Positions 1 through 6,619 of a stretch of DNA of 55,686 nt are shown piece by piece (position 1 is the first letter of the stretch; each line of letters opens with the position of its first letter). The notes under the pieces are model-generated. The model made no database searches. It was not told where the DNA came from and saw only the letters and a list, made by a program, of their open reading frames with translations. Source of the stretch: Bacteroidales bacterium (lineage in GTDB: Bacteria > Bacteroidota > Bacteroidia > Bacteroidales > UBA12077); assembly GCA_013138975.1 (NCBI GenBank), contig WTBR01000022.1:1-55686 (forward strand). Reading direction: 5' to 3'. Both the position numbers and the translations under genes were made by a program.

Positions 1-337
1 GTTCACCAATTTTGCCTAGACTGTAACCTGCAAATAAACCAAAAGGAGTACAGCGGCTCCCCATACGCATTAAGTATTTTGTAATGGTAAATTTCAGATT
101 TTCTGTTTCTTTTTGATCTGTAAGTTCCTTATTTAACCATTTTATTAACTGCTTATGTAAATCTGGTGAGGCTAAATAAAAAGCCTCATTAACAATAGGA
201 TCCTTACAAATTTCCTGAATAGTTTCTACCGTAGTATCTTTATTACTAAAAACGGACTGAATATAATTTAATGAAAGGATTGGTGTGCGAATTATAAAAT
301 TATCAAAACTTTTATAGTAGGTTTTATTCTCGTTCAT
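1..337 (-). CDS. lanB: Lantibiotic dehydratase LanB, N-terminal part (cut by window edge)
   Basis: The minus-strand frame opens with ATG at 337 and stays open to base 1, giving 112 residues of a protein that continues off the left edge. The start MNENKTYYKSF, then IIRTPILSLN, EAFYLASPDL and finally RMGSRCTPFGLFAG are the hallmark order of the class I LanB N-terminal domain (an R-T/A-P motif, a 'LASP.L' helix, then the S/RxTPFGLFAG stretch). LanB enzymes dehydrate Ser and Thr of the precursor core using glutamyl-tRNA. It lies 68 nt downstream of the first LanC gene on the same strand, so the two are probably co-transcribed. The glutamate-elimination domain cannot be seen, so activity cannot be judged. 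Confidence 0.85.
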   Translation of the reverse strand, partial: MNENKTYYKSFDNFIIRTPILSLNYIQSVFSNKDTTVETIQEICKDPIVNEAFYLASPDLHKQLIKWLNKELTDQKETENLKFTITKYLMRMGSRCTPFGLFAGYSLGKIGE

Positions 338-405
338 TTAAAGTTTATTTTTCAACTAATTAATACACGTATAATTTACCCATAAATGTATGATTAATCC
401 TTTTA

Positions 406-1623
406 TTAAGAAAGTAAAAGACATTCATCCCATTTTGGGTCAATATCAGAAATTGCACTAATTAATGATAAACCTATACCTGCAATACCTTCTAAAAAGC
501 CATATTCGTTTTGTAATCCACCATATTCTGGTGTACGCCATACTTTATATCCTGCTAATCCATCCTCATATTTTGCCATTTGCAGAGTTTGTTCAAACCA
601 GTATATTGCTGCATCTTTAAATTCATTTCTATTAGTATAAATATACATTCGATTATAAATATGAGCAATCCCTTCACTACCATGACATAAGCCGGCATCA
701 ACAATTGAATCTTCTTTTAAATCCCTTCTTTTTGTAGAATGAAGTAATATTTCAATTGCTTTTTCCTTCCACGTTTCGTTATTTGTATTATTTCCAGCTT
801 GCCACAATGCTATTCCAATACCAAGATCACCATAACACCATGCTAACCTACTATGTGTTGAAGGTTCATCTTTACATACCCAGGAAGGAAAATTTGATTT
901 GAATTTCGTAATATCTAACTGTTGGTTTAACAAATATTTTACAGCACCAGATAATAAACCTAATACCTTTTCTTTAGCTATTCCTTCAGAATATAATTTA
1001 CTTAAAAAAACAATTATACTTGCAATACCATGCGAAAGGCCTAGGTTATACCCTTGAGAATTTTCTTCTCGGTTTAAAACAGATAACCATCTAATTCCTT
1101 GTTCATCTTTATATGCAATACTGTCAAGTTCATTTACAAAATTCTTTAAAAATTCATGGCTTTTTTTATTGGATTTTCTTTTTAGGAAATACAAGCCTAT
1201 TCCAACAGCTCCGTGCAAAAAATCATAATTTGAATTTTTTAATTCATGGATCATTTTTTTGTAAAGAAAATCATCTAATCCACCTAGCATCTCATCGGTA
1301 TCAGCTTCAATTAATTCTTCTTGTGTTAAGAACTCTATTGCTGTTCCAATTCCTGCAAGTCCTCCTGCTTGAGTATGGTAATTAAAACCATTATTGATGT
1401 CATCAAATACTGATATTAATAATTCTAAAGCATAGTCGTACGGATCTTGTTTATCATATAGTTTCGCATAATAAAAAAGGAATGTTGCAATTCCAACTTT
1501 CCCTCCCATAATACCATTATCAACTGGTAAATTTTTTATATCCAGAATTACAGTAGCGATTTCTTTAATTTTTTCTGAATATTTTTGAATATTCGAATTA
1601 TTAATTGTTTGCCTCCAGTACAT
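406..1623 (-). CDS. lanC: Lanthionine synthetase C-like cyclase (copy 1)
   Basis: This 405-aa protein has the LanC alpha/alpha-barrel signature repeats: GGKVGIATFLFYY near 40, AGGLAGIG near 86, HGAVGIG near 137, then the catalytic and zinc region. Visible active-site residues are His198 in GLSHGI (the general acid/base position of NisC) and the zinc ligands Cys263 in AWCYGDLGIG and Cys313-His314 in GLCHG. A final GFLEGIAGIGLSLI repeat closes the barrel. LanC enzymes add Cys thiols to dehydrated residues, forming (methyl)lanthionine rings. The length is normal and nothing suggests decay. It sits between precursor A upstream (1753-1938) and lanB downstream, on one strand. It is a close paralog of the gene at 2952-4172. 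Confidence 0.93.
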   Translation of the reverse strand: MYWRQTINNSNIQKYSEKIKEIATVILDIKNLPVDNGIMGGKVGIATFLFYYAKLYDKQDPYDYALELLISVFDDINNGFNYHTQAGGLAGIGTAIEFLTQEELIEADTDEMLGGLDDFLYKKMIHELKNSNYDFLHGAVGIGLYFLKRKSNKKSHEFLKNFVNELDSIAYKDEQGIRWLSVLNREENSQGYNLGLSHGIASIIVFLSKLYSEGIAKEKVLGLLSGAVKYLLNQQLDITKFKSNFPSWVCKDEPSTHSRLAWCYGDLGIGIALWQAGNNTNNETWKEKAIEILLHSTKRRDLKEDSIVDAGLCHGSEGIAHIYNRMYIYTNRNEFKDAAIYWFEQTLQMAKYEDGLAGYKVWRTPEYGGLQNEYGFLEGIAGIGLSLISAISDIDPKWDECLLLS

Positions 1624-1703
1624 TTACCATAAATTAAATGAAAATATTATTTATATTCAGGAATGAAAATTACTAATTTAAGTCTAAATTTCCATTAAAA
1701 TAT

Positions 1704-1724
1704 AGCGGCGAATAAATCGCTGCT
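1704..1724 (-). terminator. Hairpin between precursor A and lanC: probable attenuator
   Basis: AGCAGCGA (minus strand) pairs with TCGCCGCT across a 5-nt loop, with one G-U pair, and is followed by ATATTTTAAT. It lies between the stop of precursor A and the start of lanC. Hairpins of this kind between a lantibiotic structural gene and its modification genes usually let the precursor be made in excess. The same hairpin occurs in the duplicated copy at 4253-4273. The role is inferred. Confidence 0.5.
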
Positions 1725-1752
1725 AATAGAAAGTATATCATCCACTCTAAAA

Positions 1753-1938
1753 CTAGCATGTTAAACACGTATAGTCTTTTAATGTATTACAATTAATAAC
1801 AGAAATACAATCCATCTCTGTATCACAATAATAATCATAAGTTCTACCTGCTCCACCCCCATTCAATTTACTCATATTCAAATTTGAAATAATTCCTTTC
1901 TTCAATACTAATTTTTTAATAATACTTTTCTTTTTCAT
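1753..1938 (-). CDS. Class I lanthipeptide precursor A
   Basis: The 61-aa peptide has a Lys-rich leader, MKKKSIIKKLVLKKG, then IISNLNMSKLN, ending in GGG. This matches the Bacteroidota class I lanthipeptide leader pattern (basic start, L.L.KE.I..LN, then GG). The core after the glycines is about 32 residues and holds five Cys and seven Ser/Thr (for example YYCDTEMDCISVINC and YTCLTC), so several thioether rings are possible. Cleavage most likely follows the glycine run, but the exact residue is uncertain because there are three. The C-terminus ends on Cys. It is the first gene before lanC copy 1 and is near-identical to precursor C (4302-4487). Ring pattern and activity cannot be read from sequence. 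Confidence 0.88.
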   Translation of the reverse strand: MKKKSIIKKLVLKKGIISNLNMSKLNGGGAGRTYDYYCDTEMDCISVINCNTLKDYTCLTC

Positions 1939-1959
1939 AATAAGTTTTATTATATGCTC

Positions 1960-1991
1960 CCTACTTTATTTAAGGCTTTTCGGCATCCGCC
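1960..1991 (-). promoter_or_regulatory. Conserved 32-nt leader element of precursor A
   Basis: Read on the minus strand this begins GGCGGATGCC, continues GAAAAGCCTTAAA and ends TAAAGTAGG, 21 nt before the ATG at 1938. It aligns without gaps to elements before precursors B, C and D. A likely promoter lies just upstream (TTGAC, then TATAAATATTCG), which would place the element at the very start of the mRNA. It is probably a 5'-UTR regulatory or translation-initiation element. No known riboswitch class was recognised. Confidence 0.6.
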
Positions 1992-2536
1992 ATTGCGCTC
2001 GAATATTTATATTTAAATGAAATGTCAAGAGAAAAACAATACCTTAAAAAGTTAATTTTCACAAAAAAAATGTTGAAATTTTCGTTCGATATTTTTGACG
2101 AATAATTTTAAACAGGCATTGTTAATTAAAACAAGAACTCCGAGATTATTTTAACCTTGGAATTATGAATATTTATTTATTAACAGGCATTTCCAACTTT
2201 AATAAACTCAATTAATTCTTTATATTTTTATGCGCTATATTTATTCCTCATTAATCATATAACAGCTCAACTTTTTAACATTAATTCTTCTTAAACAATA
2301 AACATTAATAACAAAGTTTACTTTACTGACAACCATTCTGATAACTGAACAAGAAATTTAGCAAATACGATTAAACATTTAGTCGAAGCTGTCCATAAAG
2401 AAATTTTCACATCCTCTATTTGATTGCAAATCTCTTAATCAATTCAATTAAAAAACTAATTTTTAGAGAGAATAACATCATAATGATTTTTAAACAACCT
2501 CAACTTTATTATAATTTAAAAAGAGCATTAGATTAA
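1992..2536. other. Intergenic region between precursors A and B
   Basis: This AT-rich region of about 545 bp has no credible gene; no leader-type start (a poly-Lys MKKK codon run) was found in it. On the minus strand it carries the putative promoter of precursor A near 2000-2040. At 2076-2099 there is a sequence (AAATTTTCGT, then TTTTTGAC) that closely matches the third repeat of the 4870-4923 array. The rest is low-complexity sequence. Confidence 0.5.
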
Positions 2537-2716
2537 TTATGGCTCTTGAGTTGTGCATGCAACGTTAATACTAATACAAACTCCAAAATCAAAAGATATT
2601 TGACAACCAAAGGTTTCAATCTGTCCACCTTTTACTGATTGTAATTTTTCATTGTTTAAATTAGAAATAGTTTCTTTGTTAAATACTATTTTTTTGTTTA
2701 AGCTTTTCTTTTTCAT
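2537..2716 (-). CDS. Class I lanthipeptide precursor B
   Basis: The 59-aa start at 2716 (MKKKSLNKKIVFNKE) is preferred over an upstream in-frame ATG at 2737, because it gives the same leader start and the same 21-nt distance to the conserved leader element as precursors A and C. The leader continues TISNLNNEKLQSVKGG, a textbook double-glycine end. The core is about 28 residues, QIETFGCQISFDFGVCISIN followed by VACTTQEP, with three Cys and six Ser/Thr. It is unrelated in sequence to the A and C cores, so the locus encodes more than one product. It has no dedicated LanC beside it and presumably shares the LanB/LanC enzymes. Confidence 0.85.
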   Translation of the reverse strand: MKKKSLNKKIVFNKETISNLNNEKLQSVKGGQIETFGCQISFDFGVCISINVACTTQEP

Positions 2717-2737
2717 AATAAGTTTTATTAAACACAA

Positions 2738-2769
2738 GCTGCTCTGTTTAAGGCTTTTCTGCTTCCCCC
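2738..2769 (-). promoter_or_regulatory. Conserved 32-nt leader element of precursor B
   Basis: On the minus strand: GGGGGAAGCA, then GAAAAGCCTTAAA, then CAGAGCAGC, 21 nt before the ATG at 2716. Upstream are TTTGTTTATC and CCTATAATTA, a good fit to a Bacteroidota promoter, so the element would start the transcript. It is the most diverged copy at both ends, while the central GAAAAGCCTTAAA is intact. Confidence 0.6.
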
Positions 2770-2951
2770 CCTTTGTTTTGTAATTATAGGCTGAAGATAA
2801 ACAAATAAAACAATAATATGAATATATGAATATTTCATCTCATATTAAAAGTTAATATTCATAGAACTTTTAAATATCTCTATATCAGATATAACTATTT
2901 TCGCTTGTAGTTAATTGATTATTTTTATCAATATAATTATTAACAATCAAA

Positions 2952-4172
2952 TTAAGATAATAAAAGGCATTCATCCCATTTAGGTTCGATATCAGATGTT
3001 GCGCTAATTAATGTTAGTCCAATTCCTGCTATACCTTCTAGAAAGCCAAATTGATTTTGCAATCCGCCCATTTCGGAACTCCTCCACACTTTATATCCTG
3101 CCAAGCCATCATCAAATTTTGCCATTTTTAAGGTTTCTGAAAACCAATAGTCAGCAGTGTTTTTAAATTCCATGAGTCCTGTATTTATATACATTCGATT
3201 AAATATATGAGCAATACCCGCACTACCATGACATAAACCAGCGTCAAGAACTGAATCTTCTTTTAAATCTCTCCTTTTTGTAGAATGAAGTAATATTTCA
3301 ATTGCTTTTTCCTTCCATGTTTCGTTATTCGTATTATTTCCGGCTTGCCATAATGCCATTCCTATACCAAGATCACCATAACACCATGATAACCTACTAT
3401 GTGTTGAAGGTTCATCTTTACATACCCAGGAAGGGAAATTTGATTTAAATTTCGTAATATCCAACTGTTGGCTTAACAAATATTTTACAGCTCCGGATAA
3501 TAAACCTAATACTTTTTCTTTAGCTATTCCTTCAGAATATAATTTACTTAAAAAAACAATTATACTTGAAATACCATGCGAAAGGCTTAGGTTATACCCT
3601 TGAGAATTTTCTTCTCGATTTAAAACAGACAACCATTTTATCCCTTGTTCATCTTTATGTGCAATACTGTCCAGTTCATTAACAAAATTATTTAAGAATT
3701 TATGGCTATCTTTATTGGATTTTCTTTTTAGGAAATAAAAGCCTATTCCTACAGCTCCGTGTAAAAAATCATAATTAGAATTTTTTAATTCGTTAATCAT
3801 AACTTTATAAAGAAAATCATCGAACCCACTTAGCACCTCATCGGTATCAGCTTCAATCAATTCTTCTTGTGTCAATAGTTCTATTACTGTTCCAATTCCT
3901 GCAAGTCCACCTGCATGAGTATGGTAATTAAAACCTTTATCGATTTCATCAAAAACTGATATTAATAATTCCAAAGCATAGTCGTACGGATCTTGTTTAT
4001 CAAATAGTTTCGCATAATAAAAAAGGAATGTTACAATTCCAACTTTCCCTCCCATTACACCAATATTATCTTCCAGATCAGGACATTCGTTTTGCAATAT
4101 TTTAGCTATTTCTTTAAGTTTTTCAGAATATTTTTGAATATTCGAATTATTAATTGTTTGCCTCCAGTACAT
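2952..4172 (-). CDS. lanC: Lanthionine synthetase C-like cyclase (copy 2)
   Basis: This 406-aa paralog of the LanC at 406-1623 is identical over long stretches, and most differences are conservative. It keeps all active-site features: His199 in SLSHGI, Cys264 in SWCYGDLGIG, Cys314-His315 in GLCHGSAGIAH, and the final GFLEGIAGIGLTLI repeat. One extra residue lies in the divergent stretch near 28-36 (NECPDLEDNIG against DIKNLPVDNG in copy 1). Both copies are intact, so neither looks like a decaying duplicate. It follows precursor C in the same order as copy 1 follows precursor A. Whether the two enzymes have split their substrates cannot be told from sequence. Confidence 0.92.
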   Translation of the reverse strand: MYWRQTINNSNIQKYSEKLKEIAKILQNECPDLEDNIGVMGGKVGIVTFLFYYAKLFDKQDPYDYALELLISVFDEIDKGFNYHTHAGGLAGIGTVIELLTQEELIEADTDEVLSGFDDFLYKVMINELKNSNYDFLHGAVGIGFYFLKRKSNKDSHKFLNNFVNELDSIAHKDEQGIKWLSVLNREENSQGYNLSLSHGISSIIVFLSKLYSEGIAKEKVLGLLSGAVKYLLSQQLDITKFKSNFPSWVCKDEPSTHSRLSWCYGDLGIGMALWQAGNNTNNETWKEKAIEILLHSTKRRDLKEDSVLDAGLCHGSAGIAHIFNRMYINTGLMEFKNTADYWFSETLKMAKFDDGLAGYKVWRSSEMGGLQNQFGFLEGIAGIGLTLISATSDIEPKWDECLLLS

Positions 4173-4252
4173 TTACCATAAATTAAATGAAAATATTATT
4201 TAAATTCAGGAATGAAAATTATCAATTTGAGTCTAAATTTCCATTAAAATAT

Positions 4253-4273
4253 AGCGGCGAATAAATCGCTGCT
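4253..4273 (-). terminator. Hairpin between precursor C and lanC copy 2: probable attenuator
   Basis: This is the same 8-bp stem and 5-nt loop as at 1704-1724, in the same position between precursor and lanC. Its full conservation in both copies fits a partial terminator that sets the precursor to enzyme ratio, but the recent duplication alone could also explain it. Confidence 0.5.
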
Positions 4274-4301
4274 AATAGAAAGTATATCATTCACTCTAAA
4301 A

Positions 4302-4487
4302 CTAGCATGTTATACACGTATAGTCTTTTAATCTATTACAATTAATAACAGAAATACAATCCATCTCTGTATCACAATAATAATGATAAGTTCTACCTGC
4401 TCCACCTCCATTCACGTTACTCATATTCAAATTTGTAATATTTTCTTTGTTCAAAATTAATTTTTTTTTAATACTTTTCTTTTTCAT
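4302..4487 (-). CDS. Class I lanthipeptide precursor C (paralog of A)
   Basis: This 61-aa peptide is parallel to precursor A along its whole length. The leader is MKKKSIKKKLILNKE, then NITNLNMSNVN, ending in GGG. The core keeps every Cys of precursor A (YYCDTEMDCISVINC and YTCITC) and differs at only three positions: Asp to His, Thr to Arg and Leu to Ile. The leader has diverged more (about ten changes), so the core appears conserved, in agreement with a functional product. The Thr to Arg change removes one possible dehydration site. It starts 21 nt after the conserved leader element and precedes lanC copy 2. Confidence 0.88.
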   Translation of the reverse strand: MKKKSIKKKLILNKENITNLNMSNVNGGGAGRTYHYYCDTEMDCISVINCNRLKDYTCITC

Positions 4488-4508
4488 TATAAGTCTTAAT
4501 AAATGCTA

Positions 4509-4540
4509 CCTACTCTTTTTAAGACTTTCCAGTTTATGCC
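4509..4540 (-). promoter_or_regulatory. Conserved 32-nt leader element of precursor C
   Basis: On the minus strand: GGCATAAACT, then GGAAAGTCTTAAA, then AAGAGTAGG, 21 nt before the ATG at 4487. A C to T change in the central part turns a possible GGC/GCC pair into GGC/GTC, which still allows a G-U pair. It lies right after the terminator of precursor D, so transcription of C may depend on read-through or on a weak promoter overlapping the terminator. Confidence 0.55.
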
Positions 4541-4546
4541 AACAAT

Positions 4547-4582
4547 AAAAAAAGACATAGGAATTGAAATTCAACTCCTATG
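4547..4582 (-). terminator. Rho-independent terminator after precursor D
   Basis: On the minus strand CATAGGAGTTGAA pairs with TTCAATTCCTATG across a single base, with one G-U pair, then TCTTTTTTT follows. It is a strong intrinsic terminator between the stop of precursor D (4595) and the leader element of precursor C. It separates D from the rest of the locus unless it is read through. Confidence 0.75.
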
Positions 4583-4594
4583 ATTAATAAATTA

Positions 4595-4726
4595 TTAACA
4601 TGTGATTGTAATACAAGGAAAATGATCTGGTTGTGTTTCCCAAATTCCCCCTTTAATATCTTTTAAACGGTTCGAATCTAACTTAGCAATAACAGTTTTC
4701 TTAATAAATAACTTTTTCTTTTTCAT
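4595..4726 (-). CDS. Short class I lanthipeptide-like precursor D (43 aa)
   Basis: Translation of the minus strand from ATG 4726 gives MKKKKLFIKKTVIAKLDSNR, then LKDIKGG, then a 16-residue tail IWETQPDHFPCITITC. The basic start, an I-A-K-L helix, the KGG end and a C-terminal Cys all match the other precursors. The tail has two Cys and three Thr, enough for one or two small rings. It carries the shared 32-nt leader element 22 nt upstream and its own terminator 12 nt downstream, so it looks like a complete single-gene transcript. No SD-like site is clear. It is shorter than usual gene-calling cut-offs and is easy to miss. Confidence 0.75.
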   Translation of the reverse strand: MKKKKLFIKKTVIAKLDSNRLKDIKGGIWETQPDHFPCITITC

Positions 4727-4748
4727 AATATTAAATATTATAAATTTA

Positions 4749-4780
4749 CCTACTCTATTTAAGGCTTTTCAGCTTCCGCC
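4749..4780 (-). promoter_or_regulatory. Conserved 32-nt leader element of precursor D
   Basis: On the minus strand: GGCGGAAGCT, then GAAAAGCCTTAAA, then TAGAGTAGG, 22 nt before the ATG at 4726. This copy is closest to the consensus of the four. A promoter-like TTTGTTTG and TTATAATATTG lie just upstream, which places the element at the 5' end of the mRNA. Confidence 0.6.
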
Positions 4781-4869
4781 TTTTTGTTCAATATTATAAC
4801 TTAAAATTACAAACAAATAACATCACTACAAAATGCTAAGTGGTAGGAAAAAAGGTAAAATTGTGCTTT

Positions 4870-4923
4870 CGTATTATTTTTCACGAATTCCGTATCGTAT
4901 TTACAAATTTTCGTATCGTATTT
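4870..4923. promoter_or_regulatory. Three 21-bp-phased direct repeats: candidate LytTR operator
   Basis: CGTATTATTTTT starts at 4870, CGTATCGTATTT at 4891 and again at 4912. The spacing is exactly 21 bp, two helical turns, so all face the same side of the DNA. LytTR-family regulators typically bind direct repeats of about 9 bp separated by about 12 bp, the same period. The array lies 144-197 bp upstream of precursor D and about 350 bp downstream of the stand-alone LytTR gene at 5274-5633. The pairing with that protein is inferred. Confidence 0.5.
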
Positions 4924-4926
4924 TTT

Positions 4927-5273
4927 GACTAACTAATTAAACTTTTTATTGAACAAATCTAAATTTAGAAATATATCCAATATAAGGATGCACTTATTCA
5001 CCAATTAGTTAGCAAAGACAATATAGAGATTTATTAAAAAAATTACTTCGCAGAAAGCGAATGAGGTATTAACAAATGATTTTTAATTAATTTCGCCCTG
5101 TGTGGCGTGAAATTTAATCCAAGATATCTTTTGATTTCATTTCGACAAGCCTGATTACCATCTGGCAGATCCAGTGAATCCAACCCTGAATCGTTTCAAG
5201 CGGATACTTTCTTTTCACTATTATTCCTTAGTTTCTAGTTTCATTAATTTAGAATCTAACGTAAAGATATTAT
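4927..5273. other. Intergenic region downstream of the LytTR gene
   Basis: No convincing gene is present. A bulged hairpin lies at about 5084-5114 (TTTCGCC against GGCGTGAAA). On the minus strand a short open stretch near 5117-5224 reads as about 34 residues (VKRKYPLETIQGW and onward) with higher G+C than its surroundings. It may be a remnant of an older gene or of a mobile element, but it was not recognised. Confidence 0.4.
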
Positions 5274-5633
5274 TTATAGCCAAATTTCGAAGTTAGTCTT
5301 TAAAAACTCCATGAAGTCTTTGTATTTTCGCTGCGCTACTTGTAACTCAATACCGTCTTGAAGTGTCACGGTTCTTTGTGCATTAGCATTAATTCCTTTT
5401 ATATAATCAATATTAATAATAATTGATTTATGAATTTTAAAGAATTTTTCTTTTGGGAGTTTTTCTTCTATTTGGCTTAAACTTTTTTTAATTAAATTTT
5501 CTTTGCCTTCGCAGCAATAAGTTTTTGTTTTACCTTCAAAAGATTTCATATATATAATTTCACGAAATTCTTTTACTTCTAAAGCATTTTTTCCACTTTC
5601 GTTATTGCTTGAAATTAATATTTTTCTCTTCAT
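5274..5633 (-). CDS. Stand-alone LytTR-type DNA-binding regulator
   Basis: This 119-aa protein is almost entirely one LytTR domain. Diagnostic parts are EIIYMKSFEGKTKTYCCEG, then FFKIHKSIIINIDYIKGI and the closing strand TVTLQDGIELQVAQRKYKDF. There is no receiver domain before it, so control by phosphorylation through its own receiver is excluded. It may respond to protein partners, abundance or the nearby kinase-like protein. It is transcribed towards the lanthipeptide genes, and direct repeats with LytTR spacing lie between them, so it is a good candidate for their regulator. A strong hairpin precedes it at 5657-5688. Confidence 0.85.
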   Translation of the reverse strand: MKRKILISSNNESGKNALEVKEFREIIYMKSFEGKTKTYCCEGKENLIKKSLSQIEEKLPKEKFFKIHKSIIINIDYIKGINANAQRTVTLQDGIELQVAQRKYKDFMEFLKTNFEIWL

Positions 5634-5656
5634 TCTTTTTAAGATTAATAAATACA

Positions 5657-5688
5657 GCCGACTCCAAATTATAAAAATTGGAGCCGGC
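5657..5688 (-). promoter_or_regulatory. GC-rich hairpin upstream of the LytTR gene
   Basis: GCCGGCTCCAA pairs with TTGGAGTCGGC (minus strand, one G-U pair, 10-nt loop) 24 nt before the LytTR start codon. No T-tract follows, so a simple terminator is unlikely. It may protect the message or act in its 5'-UTR. Confidence 0.45.
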
Positions 5689-5865
5689 TCAAAGCTTAAA
5701 CTATTTTAAAAAACCTAAATTATTGACTTTAAGCATTTTATTTAAATCAGATGCTTAACTGATTGTACAGAATTGAATATTTATTAATACTTTATATAAG
5801 CTTTATTAGCCACACCTGAGCTCCTTTAAATACGTATGTTTAATTTTATTACACTTGTTATTTTA

Positions 5866-6600
5866 TTAATTCTTTACTGGAATTTCCACAGTAAACTCTT
5901 TATTTTCTGAATTAATTTTCAATTCGCCGCCCAACATTGATACAGAGCTTACAAGGACTTTTCGGTTAAAATAATCGAAAGATTCGCTTTCATCAATGGT
6001 AAAAAACTTATCTCTATTTAAAATATCTGTAGATTTTAAATGCATATTTGAGGGTCGAATAAAAATAACTAAAGTATCTTCATTCGTTAATCGATAACCT
6101 ATTTCAAGGTCAGTATTGGGAAATCTTGCAACAACCATATTATATAAGCGTTGCAATACTTTTTTTAATAATTCAGCATCAGTTTCAACTTTTAAGTCCT
6201 TTACTTTGTTTTCCCATACAAGCATCAAATTAATATCTTCTTCCGAATTCTCATTTTTAGTAAAATAAAGATCTTCTGTAAAATCCCATAAAATTTGATT
6301 TATATCATATTTTTTAATTCTTAAAGAATAGTTATTTTCCTCAAATTGTGATAAATCCATGATATTTTGGACAAATTGAAATAACAAATTACTCCCATTT
6401 AAAATGCCTTTAACGTATTCTTTTTGATTAGAATCGTTCATTCTTTTTGAGTTTAACAATTTAGAAAACCCCATAATTGAATTTAGCGGAGTTCTAATGC
6501 CATGTGAAATATGAGATAACAAACTGAATTTTTCGTTATTCTGTTCTTTTGATCCCTCATTCACAGTATAATTATTTTTTGATTTTATACTATTTCTCAT
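5866..6600 (-). CDS. Histidine kinase-like protein with degenerate ATPase domain
   Basis: This 244-aa soluble protein has a clear dimerisation/phosphoacceptor helix near residues 25-85 (LLSHISHGIRTPLNSIMGFS, with His33 as the phosphoacceptor), followed by an ATPase-like fold. The N-box region (LLKKVLQRLYNMVVARFP) lacks the usual Asn, and no DxGxG or GxGLG motif is seen before the final SVSMLGGELKINS and FTVEIPV strands. It therefore may not bind ATP and could act as a phosphotransfer or scaffold protein. No sensor domain or membrane span is present. It starts 20 nt after the TPR membrane protein gene (6620-7372), so they are probably co-transcribed. The LytTR gene lies downstream. Confidence 0.75.
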   Translation of the reverse strand: MRNSIKSKNNYTVNEGSKEQNNEKFSLLSHISHGIRTPLNSIMGFSKLLNSKRMNDSNQKEYVKGILNGSNLLFQFVQNIMDLSQFEENNYSLRIKKYDINQILWDFTEDLYFTKNENSEEDINLMLVWENKVKDLKVETDAELLKKVLQRLYNMVVARFPNTDLEIGYRLTNEDTLVIFIRPSNMHLKSTDILNRDKFFTIDESESFDYFNRKVLVSSVSMLGGELKINSENKEFTVEIPVKN

Positions 6601-6619
6601 AGGATATTGCGAATGAGAA

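Larger units (their letters stand above)
406..1991 (-). repeat. Duplicated precursor-lanC module, copy 1
   Basis: The block lanC, hairpin, precursor and leader element at 406-1991 is repeated at 2952-4540. The offset between copies is 2549 bp from the lanC start codon through the leader element. The non-coding spacer between precursor and lanC is almost base-for-base the same in both, so this is a recent segmental duplication and not two independently acquired genes. The copies are separated by precursor B and its promoter. Confidence 0.9.
2952..4540 (-). repeat. Duplicated precursor-lanC module, copy 2
   Basis: This is the partner of the block at 406-1991. The spacer of about 130 nt between precursor and lanC differs from copy 1 at only a few positions. 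The similarity fades upstream of the leader element, where copy 2 has a terminator at 4547-4582 and copy 1 has a promoter-like region. Confidence 0.9.

Noticed and set aside
1113..1385. Antisense 90-aa frame inside lanC copy 1
   Set aside because: It is a shadow of the LanC reading frame with Leu/Phe-rich composition, no start context and no sensible domain.
2717..2737. An upstream start for precursor B (MCLIKLI)
   Set aside because: It would place the start inside the spacer that is conserved in length for the other precursors; MKKK at 2716 matches them.
5866..6600. A normal histidine kinase/LytTR two-component pair with the gene at 5274-5633
   Set aside because: The kinase lacks visible ATP-binding motifs and the LytTR protein lacks a receiver domain, so standard phosphotransfer is not supported.
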